From DAOPXV01 sp035352535 (GTDB taxonomy: Bacteria; Muiribacteriota; UBA9980): a DNA stretch of 39,119 nt. Within the stretch, counting starts at the first letter, position 1; each line of letters opens with the position of its first letter. Below the pieces are notes generated by a model. That model saw only the letters and a list, made by a program, of their open reading frames with translations. It was not told where the DNA came from and searched no databases. The stretch covers positions 1 through 39,119 of the forward strand of contig CAZJFS010000028.1 in assembly GCA_964545075.1 (NCBI GenBank), given 5' to 3'. Shown here piece by piece: positions 25,401-32,487 of the stretch. The translations under genes and the position numbers were made by a program.

Positions 25401-25545
25401 CAGACGTATGAAGCTCGATGTCGAGGATTGCGTCGGCCATCATCGTGAGATAAACATAAAATTCAAGATCAGCGAAGTCACGAACGAGTTGCGCATACTC
25501 GAGGAAAAAGTCAAACGCGAACTCAAGCGTGACGCAAAACAATAA
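22429..25545 (+). CDS. Large exported protein of unknown function
   Basis: 1038 residues with a clear signal peptide (core FPPLFLFIIFIFLSAA, cleavage near SSA-EQ, 27/28). After a Ser/Thr/Asn/Gly-rich linker to about residue 85 come beta-rich regions; VTYHIADGFSF and DTTAPKITFDGG suggest Ig-like folds. In the middle are a Gly-rich loop (GGGGQIGRGGGGG) and an Asp-rich, Cys-flanked stretch (CDDPDKDQDTDPC) that resembles a calcium-binding loop. The C-terminus is a charged helix. I recognise no named family. AGGAGG (22413-22418) is one base from an ATG at 22420 and 10 bp from the ATG at 22429, so 22429 is preferred. A strong promoter suggests abundant expression; a surface or matrix role is inference. 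Confidence 0.75.
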   Translation: MRTSFKLFPPLFLFIIFIFLSAAISSAEQNSQPAIEKGASDTGNTSSTVTGSANTSQPSTEKNSGSNSANSPVAGNANDFASDIAVDRLKEFTKRDTEKIDTKRPHGAFIIPPTTSAIPGPAIVSDAGAASPLVGSSVTYHIADGFSFGNGNISAAELEWVAEASGARTFKKTTQLVPQGGTLSNFGHAFFEVKSPVAAVYKVSFKIKYKIFGLNAEFTANAQPVTITFVSGAAVDANPKDGMPDVTISTPGCGGDTPANLESKKLLVDFTRANALQEAGLKEDTSYTWVWNKKEADELSAKPAAVHKYLRASIKRGSDIESDAETGINSTAYSQLSENDRGSFIECGDTYYKRSGIKVEGSGPVPGSLKPVWTVRYPSSSLNAGKWNTAYNLNAINKCQLPTDFRSDNFSFTPTEPTEPFSFEIGMKIKHKWREYKYDNSRSQIKQAIEYAKQLPEKLNAQANSDPDRRGDFVPATTATNQINVSGGEGERGSAISVVISNKCVYKKQYYKEVNDGGGGQIGRGGGGGNDGAPQAEGNGSGTHRVEDGPPRDCEIKESNSFGCGKTTCDDPDKDQDTDPCLRHEMVLDTTAPKITFDGGTIGNGQGDVCSGSGDLVLVKVEISDNNLYSPLSTPYLTYETAPSGGAGVNESWSAVPLQMESVGAVPDNNAARPYPANSGKFQTLVPVPYNIKGIKAIRWFVDAFDGAKAPHTPEFQGAPSNGNHNHGNFWTTSGGHDGNTHDTHEVPENIKGTISVYDNDRPNIDVRMWKVDRSGVYLVGEFLASEDYFVEDCYYQTNDPKLIDNTGVTAGTYSGFKGSIPTDLILTAGYQPAFPATSLFTAAKKQKVVANLDHQCEKSDKWFDYEAGAGVKSQNGNCPVVFEDVKYIFTVDAADNIEAVVNSGARTDIPKVERTLVTFDFQDRKDINISSAKMEFVPGQRVPKNAAGGAVHWYLGPEDPSIPVADPTMLPMEVPTFEYVFHSVSKADDVRRMKLDVEDCVGHHREINIKFKISEVTNELRILEEKVKRELKRDAKQ

Positions 25546-25558
25546 ACGGAGATAAAAA

Positions 25559-25584
25559 AAGCTCCGAAAATATTTTCGGAGCTT
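25559..25584 (-). terminator. Intrinsic terminator for ftsH
   Basis: A perfect 26-bp palindrome (13-bp arms, AAGCTCCGAAAAT). On the minus strand it is followed by seven T residues, the layout of a terminator for ftsH transcripts that pass the first hairpin; on the plus strand no T-tract follows. Confidence 0.75.
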
Positions 25585-25592
25585 GAAAAAAT

Positions 25593-25641
25593 AAAAAGGG
25601 ACTGTTTCAAAAATTATCTTTTTGGACAGTCCCTTTTTTTT
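25593..25641. repeat. Palindromic repeat, copy A, acting as a two-way terminator
   Basis: AAAAAGGGACTGT (25593-25605) pairs with ACAGTCCC plus T8 (25626-25641), and inner bases also pair. Both strands end in a T-tract. In the 36-bp core 33 positions match the reverse complement of copy B at 37150-37198. It lies between the convergent 1038-residue protein gene and ftsH. Confidence 0.8.
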
Positions 25642-25693
25642 ATGTTTAGCAAATCGTTTGAATTAATAAAAATTCTTTTGGGTTTAACTTTTT

Positions 25694-27514
25694 TTACGCT
25701 TCGGGGCGCTCCGGCTTGTGTTCGTCGGCCTTGACTCCTAAGAGCTCATATATCTTGGCGGCGTCAATGGTTTCGTATTCAAGAAGCGCTTTGGCTATTT
25801 TATGGAGTCCGTCGAGATTTTCATTTACTATTTTTTTAGCGTCCTCGTAACAGCCGTTTACTATTTTCGAAACTTCGTCGTCGATCAATTTCGCGGTATC
25901 TTCAGAGTAGTCCTTGACTTTTGTCAGTTCGCGCCCCAGGAAAACATGTTCTTCGCGTCTTCCGTAAGTTATGGGGCCGAGTTTTGTGCTCATACCCCAT
26001 GAGCAGACCATATTATGCGCTATGCTTGTAGCGACCTGCATATCGTGCGAAGCTCCAGTGTATATCTGGCTGAAAATCGTTTCTTCAGCTACGCGACCGC
26101 CCATGAGACGGGTTATCTGATTTAAAAAGTGCGTCTTGCTGTAGTGGTAGCGATCCTGCTCCGGAAGGCTGTGCGTCACGCCGAGTGAGCGTCCGCGCGG
26201 GATTATAGATACTTTGTGGACTGGATCGGAGCCGGGTATTTTGACGATCACGAGAGCGTGGCCTGCTTCATGATAAGCCGTGATCCTTTTTTCTTCTTCC
26301 GATATTACTCGCGATTTTCTTTCGGAACCCATGAGTATTTTATCTTTAGCCTGTTCGAAATCTACCATTTCGACTTTAGTTTTATTTAACTTAGCGGCTA
26401 CAAGAGCGGCTTCGTTAACGATGTTGGCAAGGTCGGCGCCTGCAAGGCCGGGCGTTCCACGAGCTATGAGTTCGAGGCTGACGTTTTCGTGGGCCGGTAT
26501 TTTTTTTACATGGACTTGAAGTATTTCGATTCTTCCTTTAAGGTCAGGATAATCGACCGTTATTTCACGGTCGAAACGTCCGGGTCTTAAAAGAGCCGGA
26601 TCCAGAACGTCCGGCCTGTTCGTGGCGGCTATCAATATGATTCCTTCATTGGTTTCAAATCCATCCATTTCGACGAGAAGCTGGTTGAGCGTCTGTTCGC
26701 GTTCGTCGTGTCCGCCGCCAAGGCCTGTCCCGCGTTGTCTTCCGACTGCGTCTATCTCGTCAATGAAAATGATGCACGGAGCGTTCTTTTTGCCCTGGTA
26801 AAAAAGATCGCGTACCCTTGAGGCTCCCACTCCGACAAACATTTCAACGAAATCGGAACCCGAAATATTGAAAAAGGGAACTCCCGCTTCACCGGCAACG
26901 GCTCGCGCGAGAAGGGTTTTTCCGGTTCCCGGCGCTCCGACCAGAAGCACGCCCTTGGGTATTTTTCCGCCAAGGCGCTGGAATTTAGGCGGGTTTTTTA
27001 AAAATTCGACGATATCGGTGAGCTCTTCCTTGGCTTCGTCGCATCCGGCCACGTCTTTAAATGTTTCGCGAAGCTTGTTTTCAGCGAAGGGCTTTGTTTT
27101 AAGCTTTCCGAAAGACATAGCGCGTGAGCCGTTTCCATTCGTTTTCTGGAGGATGTAGATCCAGAAGCCAATGAAAACGATTATCGGAAGCCAGTTCAGA
27201 AGGACCTCCAGGTACCAAGGCAGAGACGAAGGCGGCCCTATTTTAATAGCGACCTTGTGTTTTCTCATAAGGGGAAGCAGTTCCTTGTCTTCGGCCGGAT
27301 AAAATGTTGAAAACTGGCTTTTATCGCTGAAAGAGCCATTTATCTGTTTTTCCATCAGAAGCGCTTCGCTAACGTTATTGCTTTCGACCGAGTCAAGAAA
27401 TTGAGAGTAAGTTATTTCCTTTACGGGATTTTGCTTTACCATACGCCCAAAGGCGGTAAAAAGGATCAAAAGTATAAGTATGTAAAACGTCAGATTCTTA
27501 AAAACTTTATTCAC
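25694..27514 (-). CDS. ftsH: ATP-dependent zinc metalloprotease FtsH
   Basis: The 606-residue membrane-bound AAA+ protease degrades damaged membrane proteins and short-lived regulators as a hexamer. Two membrane helices (about 8-24 and 103-122) flank a small periplasmic domain. The AAA domain has Walker A GAPGTGKT (193-200), Walker B IIFIDEID (D252, E253) and the second region of homology ATNRPDVLDPALLRPGRFDR. The zinc site is HEAGH (H415, E416, H419), with the later acidic ligand in the C-terminal domain. The start is GTG after GGAGGA. It stands alone, not behind tilS/hpt as in many bacteria. Confidence 0.97.
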   Translation of the reverse strand: MNKVFKNLTFYILILLILFTAFGRMVKQNPVKEITYSQFLDSVESNNVSEALLMEKQINGSFSDKSQFSTFYPAEDKELLPLMRKHKVAIKIGPPSSLPWYLEVLLNWLPIIVFIGFWIYILQKTNGNGSRAMSFGKLKTKPFAENKLRETFKDVAGCDEAKEELTDIVEFLKNPPKFQRLGGKIPKGVLLVGAPGTGKTLLARAVAGEAGVPFFNISGSDFVEMFVGVGASRVRDLFYQGKKNAPCIIFIDEIDAVGRQRGTGLGGGHDEREQTLNQLLVEMDGFETNEGIILIAATNRPDVLDPALLRPGRFDREITVDYPDLKGRIEILQVHVKKIPAHENVSLELIARGTPGLAGADLANIVNEAALVAAKLNKTKVEMVDFEQAKDKILMGSERKSRVISEEEKRITAYHEAGHALVIVKIPGSDPVHKVSIIPRGRSLGVTHSLPEQDRYHYSKTHFLNQITRLMGGRVAEETIFSQIYTGASHDMQVATSIAHNMVCSWGMSTKLGPITYGRREEHVFLGRELTKVKDYSEDTAKLIDDEVSKIVNGCYEDAKKIVNENLDGLHKIAKALLEYETIDAAKIYELLGVKADEHKPERPEA

Positions 27515-27560
27515 TATTTTTCCTCCAGAAATACCTTTAAAAAGAAACGAAACAATACCG

Positions 27561-27593
27561 ATAATGTCTGTTTCGCTTCGGAAAAGACATTAT
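27561..27593. promoter_or_regulatory. Inverted repeat over the ftsH promoter, candidate operator
   Basis: ATAATGTCT (27561-27569) and AGACATTAT (27585-27593) are exact reverse complements 15 bp apart. The second arm covers the -10 box of the ftsH promoter and the first falls in the early transcript, so a bound dimer would block initiation. It is not the CIRCE sequence. Confidence 0.5.
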
Positions 27594-27617
27594 ACAATAC
27601 AATGGCTTAAAATGCAA
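27589..27617 (-). promoter_or_regulatory. Probable ftsH promoter
   Basis: On the minus strand TATAAT (27589-27594) follows TTGCAT (27612-27617) at 17 bp. The -35 is weak, the -10 perfect. Confidence 0.6.
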
Positions 27618-27662
27618 TTAAAATTTATGGAATTATAAAAACTTGCGTGTATAAAAGGGTTA

Positions 27663-27691
27663 TTGACATTTGATTTATATGGTGATAAAAT
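27663..27691 (+). promoter_or_regulatory. Sigma-70 promoter of the surface protein-folC pair
   Basis: TTGACA (27663-27668) and TAAAAT (27686-27691) are 17 bp apart, with TG before the -10. The longest frame of the downstream gene starts at 27692, before the expected transcription start (~27698), which rules that start out. Confidence 0.8.
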
Positions 27692-27757
27692 ATGCTGGTA
27701 TGTTTAGTTAAGTATGGCATTTTCAGCGTGAAAAATTTAATTTTCAGGAATGATATT

Positions 27758-29212
27758 ATGAATAACTTGAAAAAATATGTTTTACGGGTATCCTTTATTT
27801 TTAGCGTCTTTTTGATGCTTGTCGTTAATATTTTTACTTTAGGTCCTTCAATGCATACTACGGCCGTGTTCCGGTATTTTCATGTCTCCGGCATTTGTTT
27901 TAATACCGCTTCTGGAAAAACTTCCGACAGCATTTCCGTTGAAATAAAAAAAGCCGAGCCTTATAAGCAATCGTCTGAAGAACGTGGAAATAACGGTTCA
28001 GGAACTCTTAAGTACAGCATGGGTAAAAGCAGAGTGGCGCTGCTGTCTTATAAGATGTCAAAACCATCCAGGATCAATAGAATAACCATAAACGTCAGAG
28101 CGGGCATCGAACAAGAAAAACGCGCTAAAAAGATCGAGATTCTCACTTCCGAGATAGATTCGGATGATGAAACTGACTTTATATCATCTGGCATATTTGA
28201 TCTTGGCGACACCGGAGAGGCGCAGGTCTGCACTTTCGAGCCAGTCCTCGCGCAATATCTTAAAATAAAAATACTTGAAAGTTTCGGGCCGGAAACATGG
28301 CCCGAACTTGGAAGGGTTTCTATTGGAGTGGCGTCTTTTAAGATCGAGGGAAATATAGTTGACGCCGCGTCGTCAGCTCCGCTGACCGGCGCCGAGATAA
28401 ACCTTTCGGGTTCCGGAAAAACGTTAAGTGACGGTTCGGGCCGCTTCGTATTCGAAGACTGTGATTATGGCACTATTGAAATTACCGCGCGTTCCAACGG
28501 TTATCTGGACGCCCATCAGCTTATTCCTGTTTTTGCGGGTCGCAAGGTTGCAATAACCTTTAAAATGAAGAAACACAGCTTTGCCGTGTCAGGGCGCGTT
28601 ACCGATACCGAAACAGGAAAACCAGTCGCGCTGTGTGAAGTAGCGATCTTTCCGGCGTCCGGCGATGCCGTGAAAAAACCGCTGGCATCAACCGTGACGG
28701 ATGAACTGGGTTTTTACTTTTTTGAAAAGGCCCAGCCCGGAACCGTCGAAATAAGAGCTCTGGCGGAAGATTATTCCGAACTTTTCCAGCGCGTCTGCAT
28801 TGAAAAGCAAAAATCTTATACTATAAATTTTCTGCTTAAATCCAGATTTGCCAATACTCCTTTTACCGCCATGGAGCTTTCTCCGAAAAGCGGTGAAGAC
28901 ATTACGAATGAGGTTAAAATAGTTTTCAGCCATCCCGTCTCTGAAAATTCACTTAAAAATGATAATTTTGCTTTTGAATATCACGAAACCAGCATAGAAG
29001 GGGCTATGGCGCAGAAAGAACCGCTGGACGTTGAAAGCGTCAGGCTTGATCCTGCGGATCCGCTTTTAAGAACCGTCATCGTTAAAGTTAAAGTAGATGG
29101 TAAAATGAAGAAAATGCCGTCTCTCGACCTTAATATCATGAACGTTTCCGACACCGGAAAAAGACCGGTTGCTGAAGATGGAGTTCTTATATCAAATTAT
29201 GTTCAGGAGTGA
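27758..29212 (+). CDS. Exported discoidin-like / carboxypeptidase-regulatory-like domain protein
   Basis: 484 residues. An N-terminal hydrophobic signal or anchor (VLRVSFIFSVFLMLVVNIFTL) is followed by a beta-rich region like an F5/8 (discoidin) fold (about 40-195; INRITINVRAG ... AQYLKIKILESFGPETWPELGRVSI). Next are two carboxypeptidase-regulatory-like Ig domains (FKIEGNIVDAASSAPLTGAEINLSG and FAVSGRVTDTETGKPVALCEVAIF). The end resembles an SbsA-type Ig domain (TPFTAMELSPKSGEDITNEVKIVFSHPV). Such proteins bind carbohydrates or sit on the surface; the ligand is unknown. The start at 27758 (AGGA about 9 bp before) is preferred because the promoter occupies the upstream in-frame codons. Its TGA overlaps folC by 4 bp. 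Confidence 0.75.
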   Translation: MNNLKKYVLRVSFIFSVFLMLVVNIFTLGPSMHTTAVFRYFHVSGICFNTASGKTSDSISVEIKKAEPYKQSSEERGNNGSGTLKYSMGKSRVALLSYKMSKPSRINRITINVRAGIEQEKRAKKIEILTSEIDSDDETDFISSGIFDLGDTGEAQVCTFEPVLAQYLKIKILESFGPETWPELGRVSIGVASFKIEGNIVDAASSAPLTGAEINLSGSGKTLSDGSGRFVFEDCDYGTIEITARSNGYLDAHQLIPVFAGRKVAITFKMKKHSFAVSGRVTDTETGKPVALCEVAIFPASGDAVKKPLASTVTDELGFYFFEKAQPGTVEIRALAEDYSELFQRVCIEKQKSYTINFLLKSRFANTPFTAMELSPKSGEDITNEVKIVFSHPVSENSLKNDNFAFEYHETSIEGAMAQKEPLDVESVRLDPADPLLRTVIVKVKVDGKMKKMPSLDLNIMNVSDTGKRPVAEDGVLISNYVQE

Positions 29213-30513
29213 TTCCAATAAAATATAATCAAGCTATCGAATACCTTGAAAGCTCTATCTCTCAGGGTGTAAAAAACAATGCCACTGATGTTTTAAGAAT
29301 ATTGAACAGCTTCGGTGATCCTCAAAAAAACATGAATGTGGTTCATATTACCGGTACTAACGGCAAAGGCTCCACTGCGGCCTATGTCGCCTCTATTCTT
29401 GAGGTTTCTGGCCAGAAGGTGGGGCTTTTCACTTCGCCGCATCTTTCGGATTTTCGTGAAAGAATACGGATAAACGGAAAAAAAATCGGAAAAAAAGTCA
29501 TACCGGTTCTGCTTGAAAAAATAAAAGCCGCAGCCGAAAGTCTTGGGCTTTTGCCCTCATATTTTGAAATCATGACGATTGTGGCTGTACTTTATTTTTC
29601 CTCTGAAAATTGCGATGTTTCGGTCGTTGAAGTCGGTCTTGGCGGAAGACTCGATTCCACTAATATATTATATGGAAAAGTTTGCGTTATAACTGGAATA
29701 GATTTTGATCATGTGGAGTATCTCGGCAACACGCTGGAAGATATAGCGCGGGAGAAGGTCGCTATCGTAAAGCCGGGGTCGGTCCTGATCGTTAATGTTT
29801 CAAATGATAAGCTATATGACCTTATCGAAAAAGCGGCATATGCCCATGGGGCATCAGATGTAATCTGCGTCCGCAAGTTCGTGCGCGGCGATATAATTTC
29901 TTCTACGACGGACGGAATTATATTTGACGCCCTATCGCCAAGTCTTTCAGCGCTTAGGCTAAAGACGCCACTGGTCGGAAATTATCAGCTTGAAAACGCA
30001 AAAACCGCTATCAGCGTGGTCGAGATAATGAAAAGACTTTCCATGACTGAAGCGGGAAGCGATTGTATTAAAAAGGGCCTTTTAAAAACCAAATGGCCTG
30101 GACGTTTTGAAATATTTGGCGAAAACGGACGGATCGTAATTGACGGCGCTCATAATGCTTCCGGAATGTCTAATTTTGTCGAGAACCTCCGCAGGCTTTT
30201 TCCCTTCAGGCGCATACGCTCGATAGTCGGGATTTTAAAAACGAAAGACTACGGCAGCATGCTTGATACTATTGCAAAAGTGTCTGACGAAATAATAATT
30301 ACCGGCCTTGATAACTCAAAAAAACCCATTGATGTTCAGTATTTAAAAGATTATGTTACCAAAATTCACGGAAATGTCAAGGATTTCAAACAAGTATCCC
30401 TCGCATTGGAATATGCTGAAAAGACTTGCGCCGCTAATGACCTTATATGCATAACCGGGTCACTTTATCTTATAGGCGAGGTCAGACCGCTCATAATAAA
30501 CCGTTTTAAATAA
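29209..30513 (+). CDS. folC: Folylpolyglutamate / dihydrofolate synthase
   Basis: 434 residues of the Mur ligase family. FolC adds glutamate to dihydropteroate and/or to folates using ATP. It has HITGTNGKGSTAAYV (P-loop 49-55), LFTSPHLSDFRERIRING, VVEVGLGGRLDSTN, TGIDFDHVEYLGNTLEDIAREKVAIVKPG and the C-terminal domain entry IDGAHNASGM. The start is uncertain: the GTG at 29209 overlaps the previous stop as GTGA, and its only ribosome site (AGGA, 29205-29208) touches it, so initiation probably relies on coupling. Pairing with a surface-protein gene is odd for a folate enzyme. Confidence 0.95.
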   Translation: MIPIKYNQAIEYLESSISQGVKNNATDVLRILNSFGDPQKNMNVVHITGTNGKGSTAAYVASILEVSGQKVGLFTSPHLSDFRERIRINGKKIGKKVIPVLLEKIKAAAESLGLLPSYFEIMTIVAVLYFSSENCDVSVVEVGLGGRLDSTNILYGKVCVITGIDFDHVEYLGNTLEDIAREKVAIVKPGSVLIVNVSNDKLYDLIEKAAYAHGASDVICVRKFVRGDIISSTTDGIIFDALSPSLSALRLKTPLVGNYQLENAKTAISVVEIMKRLSMTEAGSDCIKKGLLKTKWPGRFEIFGENGRIVIDGAHNASGMSNFVENLRRLFPFRRIRSIVGILKTKDYGSMLDTIAKVSDEIIITGLDNSKKPIDVQYLKDYVTKIHGNVKDFKQVSLALEYAEKTCAANDLICITGSLYLIGEVRPLIINRFK

Positions 30514-30551
30514 TATTTTGTGATGACCGGTCCAATAATTTTGTTTGAACA

Positions 30552-30580
30552 TTGATTTTCGAAGACTTTTTTGGTAAAAT
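30552..30580 (+). promoter_or_regulatory. Promoter of the hybrid histidine kinase gene
   Basis: TTGATT (30552-30557) and TAAAAT (30575-30580) are 17 bp apart, leaving a ~95-bp leader before the 30683 start. Confidence 0.65.
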
Positions 30581-30682
30581 TAATATATAAAAGTATAGAT
30601 ATAAGTATCCGAAAAAAGCTTGAAGGCATATTTAAGGTTTCTGATTAAGAGTACATTTTTGAATGCAGGGAGAAGTATTTTA

Positions 30683-32326
30683 ATGAATCTTTTATCACTT
30701 TTATCTTTCTTTTCTTGTAATGAAATCGTTTCGAAAATAAACGATATTCTTATACTTACCGATCCTTCCGGAAGAATATTAAAATATAATCAGCAGCTTT
30801 CAAAGTTTCTTGGCTATGGTCATGAAGAACTTAAAACAATTTTTATAAATGATATAATAACTGAAAAGCAGCGATTTAATTTTTTGGAAATGCAGTGTTA
30901 TACGGAGACCGGGAAAGATTTTTCGATAAATTTTATTTCGAAGGATATTAAGAATGTCGTTTTTAGAACTTCCATCATAAAAATAAAAAATGATTCTAAC
31001 GACGATCAGGGATACGGCTTTATGTTCATATGCCAGAACGTCGCGCAATCGGATGAGACAAACTATCGTGTAAAGGCGCTCGAACTTGAACTCAAAGAGG
31101 CTAACCGCAGAGCAGATAAGGCGACCAGCCTTAAGAATGAATTCATTTCAAACATCAGCCATGAAATAAGGACGCCGATGAACGGCATAATTGGTTATTG
31201 CGATCTCATGTTTAAAACTGAATTGAGCGAACGTCAGCGCGACTTCCTTCAAAATATACGGACCAGCGGCAATTGCCTTCTTTCGATAATAAACGATATG
31301 CTTGATTTTTCGAAGATCGAGACCGGGAAATTTTCCGTCGAATCAACCAGTTTCAGTATCGAACAACTGGTATGCGAAGTCATCAGCGTTGCGAATGTCG
31401 ATGCCGCTAATAAAAATTTAAAAATTTTATATAGCATTGATCCGGCTATAAAAACGAATGTGCTTGTTGATGCCGGAAGACTCCGTCAGGTTCTTTTGAA
31501 TATCGTCGGAAACGCCGTGAAATTTACTGAAACAGGAAATGTGCGCATAAATATAAATTCTGAGCTGGAAACTAAAACTCATTATAATCTTTGCTTTGAA
31601 GTCAGCGATGACGGGATAGGCATTGAAAAAGACATGATGGAAAAGATATTTCAGCCATTTTTCCAGGTGGACGGCTCTGATACGCGGTCGTATGGCGGAA
31701 CCGGATTAGGGCTCGTTATTTCCAATAATATAGTCAGGCTTATGGGCGGCGAAAGAATATTCGTCGAAAGTATTCCGGGAAAAGGAAGCAAATTTTATTT
31801 TAAATTATCTCTTGCTAAGGCCGTGGATTCGAAGAAAACCGTTTGCGATAAAGGACTCAACGGTATCGAATCGGATGACTCCTACGTTTTGGCTGCCGAA
31901 GAAAAATCATACAAAATACTGCTTGTCGAAGATAACGTTTCAAACGCGGAACTTGTAATGGAATTATTAAATAATTTTTGCGGGCATAAAGTAGTATGGG
32001 TTCAAAATGGGAAGCAGGCAGTTGAAAAAGTTGAGCAGGATGTTTTTGATATTATTTTAATGGATATCCAGATGCCGGTTATGGATGGAAAAGCCGCTAC
32101 GCGGATCATAAGAAAGAACGGATATCAGATGCCGATAGTAGCCCTTACCGCATCTGGCATGCCATGGGATTATGAAGAGTGCATAAACGTCGGAATGGAC
32201 GCTTATGCATCGAAACCCGTTAATATAAGCAAGCTGAATAACCTTATTACAAGCGTAATAAACAAAAAAAATAAATGCGGCGCCAATAGCGTCTTAAAAG
32301 ATAAAAAAAATGAGACCGCTTTTTAG
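30683..32326 (+). CDS. Cytoplasmic hybrid sensor histidine kinase (PAS-HisKA-HATPase-REC)
   Basis: 547 residues with no membrane helix. A PAS domain (about 15-115; INDILILTDPSGRILKYNQQLSKFLGY) senses an unknown signal, then comes a coiled coil. HisKA has the phosphorylated H160 in ISHEIRTPMNG. The ATPase domain has N, G1 and G2 boxes (NIVGNAVKFTETG, DDGIGI, GGTGLGLVI). A receiver domain follows (about 408-530) with phospho-acceptor D461 in LMDIQMPVMDG and the KP lysine in ASKPVN. Phosphate should pass from H160 to D461 and on to an Hpt protein not seen here. An upstream TTG frame (30620) exists, but GGGAG before the ATG at 30683 fixes the start. No response regulator with an output domain is nearby. 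Confidence 0.92.
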   Translation: MNLLSLLSFFSCNEIVSKINDILILTDPSGRILKYNQQLSKFLGYGHEELKTIFINDIITEKQRFNFLEMQCYTETGKDFSINFISKDIKNVVFRTSIIKIKNDSNDDQGYGFMFICQNVAQSDETNYRVKALELELKEANRRADKATSLKNEFISNISHEIRTPMNGIIGYCDLMFKTELSERQRDFLQNIRTSGNCLLSIINDMLDFSKIETGKFSVESTSFSIEQLVCEVISVANVDAANKNLKILYSIDPAIKTNVLVDAGRLRQVLLNIVGNAVKFTETGNVRININSELETKTHYNLCFEVSDDGIGIEKDMMEKIFQPFFQVDGSDTRSYGGTGLGLVISNNIVRLMGGERIFVESIPGKGSKFYFKLSLAKAVDSKKTVCDKGLNGIESDDSYVLAAEEKSYKILLVEDNVSNAELVMELLNNFCGHKVVWVQNGKQAVEKVEQDVFDIILMDIQMPVMDGKAATRIIRKNGYQMPIVALTASGMPWDYEECINVGMDAYASKPVNISKLNNLITSVINKKNKCGANSVLKDKKNETAF

Positions 32327-32362
32327 GGCTTATAATTTATAAAAGCAAGTATTTTAATAAAT

Positions 32363-32392
32363 TACCGCTTAAAATGCGGTATTTTATTTTTT
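32363..32392 (+). terminator. Intrinsic terminator after the histidine kinase
   Basis: TACCGC (32363-32368) and GCGGTA (32376-32381) form the stem with a TTAAAAT loop, followed by TTTTATTTTTT. It separates the kinase transcript from the TIR gene. Confidence 0.8.
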
Positions 32393-32424
32393 AGGGCTTT
32401 TTTATTTATTTATAAATGAAAATA

Positions 32425-32433
32425 TGTTATAAT
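32425..32433 (+). promoter_or_regulatory. Extended -10 promoter of the TIR-STAND gene
   Basis: TGTTATAAT contains TATAAT at 32428-32433 with an upstream TG; the -35 (TTTATT, 32405-32410) is weak. It lies 54 bp before the start, so the gene has its own promoter. Confidence 0.65.
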
Positions 32434-32487
32434 TTTTTTGTTTTATTAGGGTCTGATTTATAAGTTCTTATCGGAGTTTATTAAAAA

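Noticed and set aside
27561..27593. CIRCE element upstream of ftsH
   Set aside because: Arm sequence and spacer do not match TTAGCACTC-N9-GAGTGCTAA.
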